Of a stretch of DNA of 64,000 nt, positions 18,664 to 27,440 are shown piece by piece (positions within the stretch are counted from its first letter, which is position 1; each line of letters starts with the position of its first letter). The position numbers and the translations under genes are program-made. This stretch comes from Acinetobacter populi (GTDB lineage Bacteria > Pseudomonadota > Gammaproteobacteria > Pseudomonadales > Moraxellaceae): positions 372,001 through 436,000 of the forward strand of contig NZ_NEXX01000002.1 of assembly GCF_002174125.1 (NCBI RefSeq), read 5' to 3'. The notes under the pieces are model-generated. The model saw nothing but the letters and a program-made list of their open reading frames with translations. It was not told the DNA's origin and did no database searches.

Positions 18664-19977
18664 ATGGTGAAGAACAAAGCAATGGGTGCTACCTCAGAGG
18701 TATCAAAAATTTATCGAAAAATTGACTTAAGAATCCTCCCCTTTCTTCTAGTCTGTTATTTTATAGCCTACCTAGATAGAGTTAATATAGGTTTTGCCAA
18801 ATTACATATGCAGAGTGATCTAGGACTCTCAGATGCTGCATATGGACTAGGCGCTGGAATTTTCTTTATTGGTTACGCCATTTTCGAAACACCAAGTAAT
18901 TTACTACTAACAAAAATTGGTGCTCGAAAAACTTTAAGCCGAGTTATGTTACTTTGGGGCATAACCTCGAGTTGCATGTTTTTAGTTAATAATGAGATAA
19001 ACTTCTATATATTAAGATTTTTTTTAGGTGTGTTTGAAGCAGGGTTTGCACCTGGAATGATTTACTATCTCACTCTTTGGTATGGTCGCGATCGACTTGC
19101 AAGAGTTATGGCTATAACAATGCTTGCTGGTCCAATAGGGAGTATTATAGGAGCGCCACTATCAACCTGGATCATGACAGAATTTGCTGGCATAGGTGGA
19201 CTCAAAAGTTGGCAATGGATGTTCTTAATTGAAGGATTTCCTGCCGTTATTCTTGGAATTTTGGCTTTAAAATTACTTGTTGATGCTCCATCTCAAGCTA
19301 AATGGTTATCTGACGATGAAAAAAAAATTCATGCTAAATTAGTTATAAGCTCAGATAACGCGCACTCATCATTTAGAGCAGCACTAAAAGATCCCCGAAT
19401 TTACTTAATGGCATTTGGATACTTTTGCTTAATTTGCGGCATCTATTCTATGAGTTTCTGGCTTCCATCCCTCATTCGTGATAGTGGCGTAAATGATTTA
19501 ATGTCAATTGGATTTTTATCAGCGATTCCATATATAGCAGCAATTATCTTTATGCAAATATTTGGACGTACATCTGATATATATAATGAAAGACGTTGGC
19601 ATACATCAATTCCTGCATTCATTGCCGCGATCAGTTTAGCTATTTCGACAGTATTTACTGAAAATCTTCTCGTATCATTAATATTTTTATCATTGGGAAC
19701 TGCTTTTATCTGGAGCGCCTATACAGTTTTCTGGGCTATACCTGCTCAATATCTTCAAGGAACAGCGGCAGCTGGTGGGATTGCCGTAATTAATACAATT
19801 GGTTTACTAGGTGGATTCGTGAGCCCAACGCTAATTGGTTTACTTAAGTCCTACACAGGTAGCTCCTCTGCGGGTGTACTCGCTATGGCTTTAATAGTTG
19901 GATTTGGTTCGATACTTTTAGCAGCAAACAAACCTAGAACGAAAGTTTCTTTAACGAATAGTTCATTAATTAAATAG
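18664..19977 (+). CDS. ACS-family MFS transporter
   Basis: 437 residues with 12 membrane segments. The opening RILPFLLVCYFIAYLDRVNIGFA is the hallmark of the anion:cation symporter family, which takes up organic acids such as phthalate, tartrate or hydroxyphenylacetate. AAGGAG precedes the ATG at 18664. It is followed 12 bases later by the M81 peptidase gene and preceded by a divergent LysR gene, so it should import a substrate that the peptidase hydrolyses. Confidence 0.9.
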   Translation: MVKNKAMGATSEVSKIYRKIDLRILPFLLVCYFIAYLDRVNIGFAKLHMQSDLGLSDAAYGLGAGIFFIGYAIFETPSNLLLTKIGARKTLSRVMLLWGITSSCMFLVNNEINFYILRFFLGVFEAGFAPGMIYYLTLWYGRDRLARVMAITMLAGPIGSIIGAPLSTWIMTEFAGIGGLKSWQWMFLIEGFPAVILGILALKLLVDAPSQAKWLSDDEKKIHAKLVISSDNAHSSFRAALKDPRIYLMAFGYFCLICGIYSMSFWLPSLIRDSGVNDLMSIGFLSAIPYIAAIIFMQIFGRTSDIYNERRWHTSIPAFIAAISLAISTVFTENLLVSLIFLSLGTAFIWSAYTVFWAIPAQYLQGTAAAGGIAVINTIGLLGGFVSPTLIGLLKSYTGSSSAGVLAMALIVGFGSILLAANKPRTKVSLTNSSLIK

Positions 19978-19989
19978 GAATGGTTAGTT

Positions 19990-21489
19990 ATGAAATATAA
20001 AATTTTGATAGCTGGGTTTCAGCATGAAACGAATACATTTGCTCCAAGCAAAGCTACATACGAAAGCTTTGTACGTGGTGAAGGTTTTCCTCAACTAGCA
20101 CGAGGAAAAGATGTTTTAAAGCTTCGCGATGTAAATATTCCAATAGGAGGCTTTATAAACGAAGCAGAGAAATTTGAGTTTGAACTAATTCCCGTTATAT
20201 GGGCCGCAGCAAGCCCCTCAGCACATGTCGAAGAAGAAACGTACGAACGAATAGTCAGAGAGATTACCTTAGCTGCAAGTGACCAAGTAATTGATGGTAT
20301 TTACTTAGATCTACACGGTGCTATGGTTGCAGAACATATTGATGATGGTGAAGGTATTTTATTATCAAGACTTAGAAATATAGTTGGTGACAATATTCCA
20401 ATTATTGCATCTTTAGATTTACATGCGAATGTCACTGAGCTAATGCTGAGTTCAGCAGATGCATTGACCGCATTCAGAACATATCCTCATATTGATATGG
20501 CTGAAACAGGTTCTCGTGCTGCTAAATTGATGGATTTGAGATTACGTGAAGGCAAATTATATCGCTATAGTTGTCGATTACCATATTTAATCCCAATTAA
20601 TAGTATGTGTACATTAGTACACCCTGCCAAGGAATTTTATTCCTTATTGGAAGAGTTCGAGTGCGATCAAATATCTTTATCATTCGCTCCAGGATTCCCC
20701 GCAGCAGATTTTAATGAATGTGGACCTGTTTTATGGGGATATGGTACTGATTATTGTAGACTGGAAATTGCAGTTAACAGCTTATACGATAAGTTACTAA
20801 AAGAGGAATCAGATTGGGAAATATCATTTCTCACTCCAGATGAGGCTGTAAAAGAAGCTATAGCCATTTCTAAAAATGCTAATCGACCAGTTGTCATTGC
20901 TGATACTCAAGATAATCCTGGTGCCGGAGGAGATGCAAATACTACTGGATTAATCAAAGCACTTTTAAGTAATAAAGCAAATAATGTTGCTGTCGGCTTG
21001 ATATGTGATGCTGAAGCAGTGCAGGCAGCATATGAAGCAGGAATTGGAGGAAAAATATCAATCAAACTTGGAGGGCAAGCAAAGATACCGGGCGATACAC
21101 CTCTTGAGGCAAATTTTGATGTAATCCACTTATCTAATGGCCAATGCCATTTTGATGGACCCATGATGCATGGAATGTTTGTCGATGTTGGACCAGTTGC
21201 TTGTTTACAACTAGAAGGAATATTGATTGCTGTCAGCTCCTCAAAAGCACAAATGATTGATAGGAATCTTTATAGAATCGCTGGCATCGATCCGGAAAAA
21301 ATGAGTATTTTAGTAAACAAAAGTTCCGTACATTTTAGAGCAGATTTTGGTCCAATTGCTGAAAAAGTGTTAGTAGCTAAAGCACCTGGACCTATGATTG
21401 CAGATCCTTCAGATTTACCATGGGCACATTTAAGGCAAGGAATAAGACTAAAACCAAATGGCCAACCTTTTTTGATCACAGTGAAGTGA
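19990..21489 (+). CDS. M81/MlrC-family metallopeptidase
   Basis: 499 residues, the family length. Metal ligands typical of MlrC are visible: GFQHETNTF near residue 9, DLHGAMV near residue 109 and DLHANVT near residue 152, followed by DTQDNPGAGGD in the C-terminal domain. MlrC cleaves linearised microcystin in sphingomonads. In other bacteria the family acts on unknown amide-bonded compounds. There are no mlrA, mlrB or mlrD genes here, so microcystin should not be assumed. It is likely co-transcribed with the ACS transporter. No signal peptide is seen. Confidence 0.88.
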   Translation: MKYKILIAGFQHETNTFAPSKATYESFVRGEGFPQLARGKDVLKLRDVNIPIGGFINEAEKFEFELIPVIWAAASPSAHVEEETYERIVREITLAASDQVIDGIYLDLHGAMVAEHIDDGEGILLSRLRNIVGDNIPIIASLDLHANVTELMLSSADALTAFRTYPHIDMAETGSRAAKLMDLRLREGKLYRYSCRLPYLIPINSMCTLVHPAKEFYSLLEEFECDQISLSFAPGFPAADFNECGPVLWGYGTDYCRLEIAVNSLYDKLLKEESDWEISFLTPDEAVKEAIAISKNANRPVVIADTQDNPGAGGDANTTGLIKALLSNKANNVAVGLICDAEAVQAAYEAGIGGKISIKLGGQAKIPGDTPLEANFDVIHLSNGQCHFDGPMMHGMFVDVGPVACLQLEGILIAVSSSKAQMIDRNLYRIAGIDPEKMSILVNKSSVHFRADFGPIAEKVLVAKAPGPMIADPSDLPWAHLRQGIRLKPNGQPFLITVK

Positions 21490-21580
21490 TTAGTATTATC
21501 TAATAAGTACGAGACTATCGAGAATAACCATCTCGATTTCTTGTTAGGTTAATAGTAATTTAAATATGTCCTTGTTATAG

Positions 21581-21614
21581 AAAAAGGTTGTTCACATTGA
21601 GATGACCTTTTTTT
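21581..21614 (+). terminator. Terminator after the MlrC-family gene
   Basis: AAAAAGGT and ACCTTTTT form an eight-base stem ending in seven T, about 90 bases past the peptidase stop codon. It closes the transporter-peptidase transcript. Confidence 0.6.
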
Positions 21615-21629
21615 ATTGATAAATATGAA

Positions 21630-21692
21630 TTGACGAGATAAGGACTCCACACCACATTTAGTACAAGGATAGAGCTTGTCGGCATCAACAAA
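21630..21692 (-). pseudogene. Fragment of a second methionine synthase
   Basis: About 21 codons translate to FVDADKLYPCTKCG followed by SLSRQ, matching the zinc-site C-terminus of the intact synthase at 14859-15893 (FVDADKLYPCTNCG, PLSRQ). The DNA differs at roughly a quarter of positions, so this is not a fresh duplicate. An open frame runs on both sides (21549-21830), but the flanks do not resemble MetE. Finding such a scrap on the far side of the LysR-MFS-MlrC islet suggests that a related locus once stood here. Confidence 0.75.
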
Positions 21693-21976
21693 ACCTAAAG
21701 TCATTTTCATAGAGTAACGTGAATTCAGGATAAGATGAGTAGAAGAAATTGGTTTCGTAGCAGCGTCCTCTGCTTGTTCAAGGTCATGAGCCATATATGC
21801 GGCAAGAATTTGTAAGATAATGTTTTTCAATTAATTTATTTTTTTTAGTGGTATTTGACCGAGTTTGCAGTGATCAGCTTTACGGAATATACTCCTCATG
21901 AGCAAGATGGTTTTGCCCTTGCGTGGTCATACCACTCTTCCCGAAAGCTTTGCGAGACAATGCCTCTCAGGTCGAA

Positions 21977-22016
21977 CTTGCACTGCAATTGAAATATATT
22001 TCAATCGCAGTGCAAG
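21977..22016. repeat. 40-base near-perfect palindrome
   Basis: The left arm CTTGCACTGCAATTGAAATA matches the reverse complement of the right arm at 19 of 20 positions, with no spacer. As RNA it would be a long stem; as DNA it could be a cruciform or a dyad binding site. It lies in a gene-free stretch between the islet and tRNA-Ser. It has no T-run, so it does not look like an intrinsic terminator. The rest of 21490-22160 holds no gene I can support. Confidence 0.75.
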
Positions 22017-22162
22017 ACGAAGTGAGTTTATCCTAAAATATGCCTAATCTTGTAAGACTCTGTCGTGATTCTTTCATTGAAATTAATTTATTCAGATATA
22101 ACAAGGACTCTTATCCCGAACTGACGTTATGTAAGTTACAATGTGGGACAAAGTACAAATAC

Positions 22163-22194
22163 AAAAAAAGCCCTTGTAAAAACAAGGGCTTTTA
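22163..22194 (-). terminator. Terminator of tRNA-Ser
   Basis: AAAAGCCCTTGT and ACAAGGGCTTTT form a strong stem around a short loop. On the minus strand it is followed by a run of T, seven bases past the tRNA 3' end. Confidence 0.85.
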
Positions 22195-22200
22195 GATATT

Positions 22201-22290
22201 TGGCGGAAGCGGTGAGATTCGAACTCACGGAGGACTCGCGCCCTCGTCGGTTTTCAAGACCGGTGCATTAAACCGCTCTGCCACGCTTCC
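22201..22290 (-). tRNA. tRNA-Ser (anticodon UGA)
   Basis: A 90-base class II tRNA with encoded CCA. The acceptor stem is GGAAGCG/CGCTTCC, the anticodon loop CTTGAAA gives UGA, a long variable arm (CGAGGGCGCGAGTCCTCCG) is present and the T arm carries GTTCGAATC. It sits at the right border of the accessory islet, with its 3' end facing the islet. No displaced copy of the 3' end was found on the other side. Confidence 0.97.
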
Positions 22291-22393
22291 AGTGGGCGTT
22301 ATCTTATAAAGATTTTAGGCAATTGGCAAATAATTTTGTTAAAATTTACAGTCAATTGAATAAAAACAAAACAATCTTGCATTTTTTAAACCA

Positions 22394-22867
22394 TTATTTG
22401 TACATAATCTGGTTGATAAACCAGGTTTTTTTACCGCTTGGCGTAACTACTTCTATTTCATCATCGACAGACTTACCCAACAATGCTTTGGCCATGGGCG
22501 AATCAATGGAAATATAGCTTGGATCAGTATCAAAAATTTCATCTACCCCAACAATACGTAAATTTATCGTTTCACCCAGTTCATTTTCGATCTCAACCCA
22601 TGCACCGAAATAAACTTTTCCTTCCTGAATAGGTGAATATGCAACAATTTTTAGTTCTTCCAAGCGTTTGCCCAGATAACGTACCCGGCGATCAATCTTT
22701 CTTAACAATTGCTTATTATATTGGTAATCGGCATTTTCACTGCGATCCCCCAAACTTGCAGCCCACGTCACTTTCTTGGTAATTTCGGGGCGTTCCACGT
22801 ACCAGAGCTGTTGTAACTCGGCAGCCAATTTGTCATGTCCTTCTTGCGTAATCAGTACAGATTTCAT
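22394..22867 (-). CDS. greB: Transcription elongation factor GreB
   Basis: 157 residues. The N-terminal coiled-coil carries the acidic tip in LGDRSENADYQYNK, with D and E placed to reach the RNA polymerase active site. The C-terminal globular domain has VDEIFDTDPSYISIDSPMAKALLG. Basic LRKIDRRVRYLGKRLE and the terminal WFINQI motif fit GreB better than GreA. It rescues backtracked RNA polymerase by stimulating transcript cleavage. It is transcribed on its own, toward tRNA-Ser. Confidence 0.93.
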   Translation of the reverse strand: MKSVLITQEGHDKLAAELQQLWYVERPEITKKVTWAASLGDRSENADYQYNKQLLRKIDRRVRYLGKRLEELKIVAYSPIQEGKVYFGAWVEIENELGETINLRIVGVDEIFDTDPSYISIDSPMAKALLGKSVDDEIEVVTPSGKKTWFINQIMYK

Positions 22868-23003
22868 ATTCGCATTACAACCTTTACATTTTTTGCATCA
22901 AAAGATAATAAAAATTCATCAAAAACAGCACCCCACTCCACAATTAAAATTAACAATAAAACATTAACTTAGTTTGAGTTGTAACAAATAATTTGTACAA
23001 AAT

Positions 23004-23032
23004 TTGACTAATATCGATTTTATAGATAGAAT
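23004..23032 (+). promoter_or_regulatory. Sigma-70 type promoter, probably for mltF
   Basis: TTGACT and TAGAAT are separated by 17 bases, close to the housekeeping consensus. It lies in the 348-base gap between divergent greB and mltF, about 180 bases before the mltF start, implying a long 5' leader. Nothing else was recognised in this gap. Confidence 0.5.
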
Positions 23033-23215
23033 GCGCGCCTATCTTAGGTTTTTGCAATATCTCTGTATATCTTTTATTCATTTTTTGTAATCCAGCTTAA
23101 ACCTTTTCTTTCCCAGTTTACGTGTCGTATTTGCGTCATGTTATCTACCCACAGTTAGTTTTGTTCAAGAATCAATTTGACCTTGTGACAATGATTCACT
23201 TGTTGCGGAGACACA

Positions 23216-24331
23216 ATGAAGCCCACCACTCAACAGTCTCGATCGAGGCAATGCCTCAATCACCTTAAATCTCGACCCAGACTCAAAATTTCCTTACTAA
23301 TCGCCGCAATTATTCCATTGAGCCTTAATGTCTCTCAGGGTTATTTGCATCCTCAGTCCGTAGATGACAATCATACTTTAACTGTGGTTGCGGTACAAAA
23401 CCCGACAACCGTATTCCAAAATGATGGTTTTACGCATGGTTTTGGCTATGATTTGGCACGTAGTTATGCCAAAAGTATGGACCTAAAATTAAATCTCGTC
23501 ACGGTAAATGACAATAATACTGCACTCAAATGGGTGAAAAAAGGTAAAGCGCAATTTGCTTTAACCACTGCCCCGATCAACCAGATTGAGCAGGCCCAAC
23601 TGATTGCAGTTGAAGGCAGTTGCGGTGCCCAAAGCACACTGCAAAAATATGGCTTGAATAGTAATATTTCATGGGTATTTAAATCGGCAGAGGATCCGTT
23701 GGCAGTGACTGCCACAGGCCATTTATGTCAGAGTAAACAAACTGGTGAAATGCAGCGTTTGGCATCATTTTATGATCAGAACTACGTCAATCAACAGGAT
23801 TTAAATACCGTTACCCATAATTTACAGCAACGTTTGCCAATTTATAAAACCAGCTTTAAGAAAAGTGCTCAGCAACTTAATCTGGATTGGCAATTTCTGG
23901 CAGCCATTGGTTATCAGGAATCTTATTTAAAGCCTGAGTCTGTTTCCCCAACCGGTGTGCGTGGCGTGATGATGCTTACACAAAATACAGCCAAAGCCAT
24001 GGGTGTCCAAGACAGAACCAATCCCGCCCAGAGTATTCAGGGCGGTGCAAAATATTTCAATTTGATGCTACAGGAATATCAGGATATTCCTTATCCCGAT
24101 CGTAACTGGTACGCTTTAGTCGCATATAACATGGGACCGGGCGCAGTCAATCAAATTCGTACACGTTTGCAAAAACAGGGCAAAGATCCAGATCAATGGA
24201 TTAATCTCTATCAGTATCTGGAAAATAATCAGCGCGCCAACGCCAGACATCAGCAAGCCATTCAGTATGTCAAACGTATCCGTATTTATTTGGAACACAT
24301 TAAGACAACCGAGCAGCTTGCTCAAATCTAA
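23216..24331 (+). CDS. mltF: MltF-like membrane-bound lytic transglycosylase
   Basis: 371 residues. After a cytoplasmic basic stretch there is one hydrophobic segment (residues 24-42), then part of a family 3 solute-binding domain (GFGYDLARSYAKSMDLKL) and an SLT lysozyme-like domain. The catalytic Glu is in AAIGYQESYL, followed by TGVRGVMMLTQ and AYNMGPGAV. MltF proteins are usually nearer 450-500 residues; here the binding-protein module is shortened to about 120 residues, so the ligand-sensing lobe may be lost. It cuts glycan strands of peptidoglycan in the periplasm. Confidence 0.85.
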   Translation: MKPTTQQSRSRQCLNHLKSRPRLKISLLIAAIIPLSLNVSQGYLHPQSVDDNHTLTVVAVQNPTTVFQNDGFTHGFGYDLARSYAKSMDLKLNLVTVNDNNTALKWVKKGKAQFALTTAPINQIEQAQLIAVEGSCGAQSTLQKYGLNSNISWVFKSAEDPLAVTATGHLCQSKQTGEMQRLASFYDQNYVNQQDLNTVTHNLQQRLPIYKTSFKKSAQQLNLDWQFLAAIGYQESYLKPESVSPTGVRGVMMLTQNTAKAMGVQDRTNPAQSIQGGAKYFNLMLQEYQDIPYPDRNWYALVAYNMGPGAVNQIRTRLQKQGKDPDQWINLYQYLENNQRANARHQQAIQYVKRIRIYLEHIKTTEQLAQI

Positions 24332-24336
24332 GCCAT

Positions 24337-24364
24337 AAAAAAACCTCGAATCCGAGGTTTTTTT
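24337..24364. terminator. Bidirectional terminator between mltF and SCP2 gene
   Basis: AAACCTCG and CGAGGTTT form a tight hairpin with A- and T-runs on both sides. It can serve mltF on the plus strand and the convergent gene at 24390-24773. Confidence 0.88.
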
Positions 24365-24389
24365 ATATCATACGCGCGATGATAAAATT

Positions 24390-24773
24390 TTAAGCGGTAT
24401 GCTCAAGAATACGTTTGAATAGTGTTTTTTGTTCAGCACTTGGCTGTGCAGTTTGCAAAGCCATTAATTGGCTCATATCGCCCTGTACTTTGATTTTACC
24501 AGTCATAAATGCCTGCATTGCCGCAGCCATATCAAACTCTAAAAATACTTTGCGCAGGGTTTCTGCATCCATGTTTAAAGTGGTTTTTGCATTATCTGCA
24601 AGTCCCTTTTGGATTTTACCACCCTCAAGTGATAATTGGGTTTCACCATCGGCATCTGTAACAACCAAATTTAAGGCTAAATTTGCAAGCGCAGGCGGTA
24701 AGTTCAAATCTCCCGCTTCAGTTGTTAATTGCTCAACAGTAGAGAACCAATCATCAGTTAAAAAAGCAGGCAT
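24390..24773 (-). CDS. SCP2 sterol-binding domain protein
   Basis: 127 residues forming one SCP2 domain: LNLVVTDADGETQLSLEGGKIQKG, then TTLNMDAETLRKVFLEFDMAAAMQAFMTGKIKVQGDMSQL, which is the typical lipid-binding C-terminal half. No signal peptide. Members bind acyl chains or other hydrophobic ligands in the cytoplasm; the ligand is unknown. It stands alone, convergent with mltF. Confidence 0.88.
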   Translation of the reverse strand: MPAFLTDDWFSTVEQLTTEAGDLNLPPALANLALNLVVTDADGETQLSLEGGKIQKGLADNAKTTLNMDAETLRKVFLEFDMAAAMQAFMTGKIKVQGDMSQLMALQTAQPSAEQKTLFKRILEHTA

Positions 24774-25025
24774 GTTTATTCCTCAATTTCTTTGTAAGAC
24801 CGTCATGGAGATGATTCAAGCATCTATTGCTTGTACATCGTTATATCCTTAATTGTTTATACCATGCTTAGCAAAAAAAGCGATAGGTAATTTTTTACTT
24901 GCAATTCATTTTTTTAGTCAATTATCGCCTTAGCACTTAATCAACCGAAGGATCAATTACAGTTAAAATTCCTATAAAATCAGTTATATAATAAAAAATA
25001 AAAACACAAATAGCGAATTATTTGA

Positions 25026-25952
25026 TTAATCCGCTGCAATGCTCAAATTTACCACATCTAAACGATTTTTTAATTCTTCCGGACTTTTCAGATCAAATTC
25101 ACGCTCGGAATCCAGAATCTCAAAATCAAATAATTCACGATCTGCAAGCTGTGAAGGAGAAACATTCTGTAATGCGCCAAATATGCTGTGTAAACGTTTT
25201 GGATATTGCTTATTCCATTCCCGTAACATGTCATTGATCATGGCACGTTGCAGATTTTCCTGAGAACCACACAAATTGCATGGGATAATCGGAAATTGAC
25301 GTAATTCCGCATATTTAATAATGTCTTTCTCTTCGACATAAGCTAATGGGCGAATCAGAATATTTTTCTTGTCTGAAGATAATAACTTTGGTGGCATGGC
25401 TTTTAAGCTACCACCATGAAATAAATTAAGAAAGAAAGTTGCAATGATGTCATCACGATGGTGACCCAAAGCCACTTTGGTTGCGCCAATTTCCTGTGCA
25501 AAACCATATAATGAACCACGACGCAAACGTGAACAAACTGCGCAATAGGTCTTGCCCTCAGGCGTTAGACGTTTGGTAATGCTATAGGTATCTTTTTCTA
25601 GAATATAATAAGGAATATTATTTTGTTCCAGATATCTTGGTAATACATCTTCGGGGAAACCGGGTTGTTTCTGATCCAGATTTACTGCAACTACATCAAA
25701 ATTAATCGGTGCAATGCGTTTAAATTGCAACAGAATATCGAGCAAGGTATAACTGTCTTTACCGCCAGAAATACACACCATGATTTTATCGCCGTCTTCA
25801 ATCATCTTAAAATCACGAATTGCGTGGCCAACCTGACGACGTAATTTTTTTAATAGACGATAATAAGCCGAGCTGGTAGGCAATTCTGGCTTAAAATTAA
25901 AACCTAGGCTTGAATCTTCGACGGGCGTAAATGCTGACACGTTCTTTTCCAT
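25026..25952 (-). CDS. ttcA: tRNA 2-thiocytidine(32) synthetase TtcA
   Basis: 308 residues. The PP-loop ATP pyrophosphatase motif [11 protein letters not shown] is near residue 64, and the two conserved CxxC pairs that hold an iron-sulfur cluster are present as CAVC and [23 protein letters not shown] is characteristic. TtcA thiolates cytidine 32 in certain tRNAs. It is a monocistronic gene; the 252 bases to the SCP2 start hold nothing else recognisable. Confidence 0.95.
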   Translation of the reverse strand: MEKNVSAFTPVEDSSLGFNFKPELPTSSAYYRLLKKLRRQVGHAIRDFKMIEDGDKIMVCISGGKDSYTLLDILLQFKRIAPINFDVVAVNLDQKQPGFPEDVLPRYLEQNNIPYYILEKDTYSITKRLTPEGKTYCAVCSRLRRGSLYGFAQEIGATKVALGHHRDDIIATFFLNLFHGGSLKAMPPKLLSSDKKNILIRPLAYVEEKDIIKYAELRQFPIIPCNLCGSQENLQRAMINDMLREWNKQYPKRLHSIFGALQNVSPSQLADRELFDFEILDSEREFDLKSPEELKNRLDVVNLSIAAD

Positions 25953-26131
25953 ACTCAGAAAAAAATAAGGCAGCCATTTTACCCTATCTGCAACATTTTA
26001 CACAGCCATCTCAATCAGCTTTTGCTCAAATTATTTGTAATATGTACTTTAGTTTGTCATTAAAGCATCATTATCAACTGCTAATATTTTCGATTGGCCG
26101 CTAAGCTATTGATGAACCCCTCATTTTTTTG

Positions 26132-26166
26132 TTTTCCACAAAACCTGTGGATAACTTTATGGATAA
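26132..26166. promoter_or_regulatory. Cluster of DnaA-box-like sequences
   Basis: Three nonamers lie within 35 bases: TTTTCCACA (26132-26140), TGTGGATAA (26146-26154, an exact reverse-strand DnaA box) and TATGGATAA (26158-26166, one mismatch). A further TTATCTACA is at 26425. The next 250 bases are extremely AT-rich. This fills most of the 504-base gap between ttcA and the transglycosylase gene. It resembles a DnaA-titrating or DnaA-regulated site. No dnaA, dnaN or rpmH is near, so it is unlikely to be the main origin. Confidence 0.45.
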
Positions 26167-26456
26167 CTAGGTGCTTGACAAAAGCAGAGCAAGTAAATTT
26201 AAGGCATTTGATTAGATTGGTTAAATTTTAATCACTATTTTTTAATGTTAAATTTCAACTAGTTATATAAAGCAAGCCTTTTATTTAGAAAAATTTTTAA
26301 TTTATTTTGAAATTTTTTGGATAAAATGAATGTCAAGTTTTAGCAGCGATTTTTTAGACGATTAAACAAAATATTGTAGAGTTTTTTTTTACAACTGATG
26401 TTTTTTTGATACACTTCTTTGGCTTTATCTACAAATAATTTTTTCGGCGGCATGGC

Positions 26457-27326
26457 ATGAATAAAAAAATGATATCGATGACTGTATTACAAAAAATCAG
26501 CACAGCGATAATTTTGATATCAGGTGTTCAACAATTGAGCCATGCGGGTAACTTATATGTTTATCGTGATCATCAAGGCACTGCATTATTAACCAATAAA
26601 AAAGTCAACAGCGGTAGCTATAAACAAGAAAAAGTAACGTACTATCCCGATACCAACGTTCATAGTTATAAAAACTGGGGTAACTCAGAAGCGGCAGTTT
26701 TACCTAGTTTCAGTCGTTCCAAAGATGCTTATGACCATATTATTCGTGCTGCTGCGCAAATGTATGGAATTTCTGAAGGTCTGGTCAAAGCCGTGATGCA
26801 TACCGAATCCAGTTTTAATGCCTATGCCCGCTCCCCTGTTGGTGCACAGGGATTAATGCAACTCATGCCCGCTACGGCCCGTCGTTTTAATGTAAATAAT
26901 GTATATGATCCTGCCGAAAATATTCATGGCGGAGCAAAATATCTGAGTTGGTTGCTCAAACGCTTTAATGGTAATACCAGTCTGGCTTTGGCAGCCTATA
27001 ATGCCGGCGAAGGCAATGTCGATAAATATGGTGGTATTCCACCTTTTCGTGAAACGCGTGACTATGTCAACCGGGTGATGAGCCGCTATCAAAACCTTTA
27101 TGCAAGTGGTTTAAATCTGACCAATTCGGCTGCCAGTTCCTCTAGCGGTGCCAACGCTCAGGATGTCAAAGTCCTTTCGGCTTCAAGTAATTACACCCCT
27201 AGCACCCAGTCATCACCAAAACGGGAAATTGTGTATAGTAATGGTGTATATACAGATCGCGCTGCAACACGTACCTATGCCACAGATGCCGCCATTGTGA
27301 CCTCTAATATTCGTATTAGTGAATAA
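26457..27326 (+). CDS. Periplasmic SLT-type lytic transglycosylase
   Basis: 289 residues. A signal peptide ends near SHAG (residue 31), then a short DUF4124-like beta segment (LYVYRDHQGTALLTNKK), then the SLT domain from about residue 90. The catalytic Glu is in VKAVMHTESSFN, followed by VGAQGLMQLMPATA and ALAAYNAGEGNV. The last 70 residues are Ser/Ala/Thr-rich and probably disordered. It should trim peptidoglycan in the periplasm. The gene lies past the DnaA-box cluster and before htpX on the same strand. Confidence 0.9.
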   Translation: MNKKMISMTVLQKISTAIILISGVQQLSHAGNLYVYRDHQGTALLTNKKVNSGSYKQEKVTYYPDTNVHSYKNWGNSEAAVLPSFSRSKDAYDHIIRAAAQMYGISEGLVKAVMHTESSFNAYARSPVGAQGLMQLMPATARRFNVNNVYDPAENIHGGAKYLSWLLKRFNGNTSLALAAYNAGEGNVDKYGGIPPFRETRDYVNRVMSRYQNLYASGLNLTNSAASSSSGANAQDVKVLSASSNYTPSTQSSPKREIVYSNGVYTDRAATRTYATDAAIVTSNIRISE

Positions 27327-27440
27327 TTTTTTTACATCTTGAAATCTCATTCATTTCCCCCATAAAAAATCACATGCTATAGTCATATTTTTCACGTGAT
27401 ATGAATCACATACTTTTTATTTTTTTAGAGGATTAGGTCC

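Noticed and set aside
22201..22290. tRNA-Ser as an attachment site for the accessory islet
   Set aside because: No displaced copy of the tRNA 3' end was found at the left side of the islet and no integrase gene is present.
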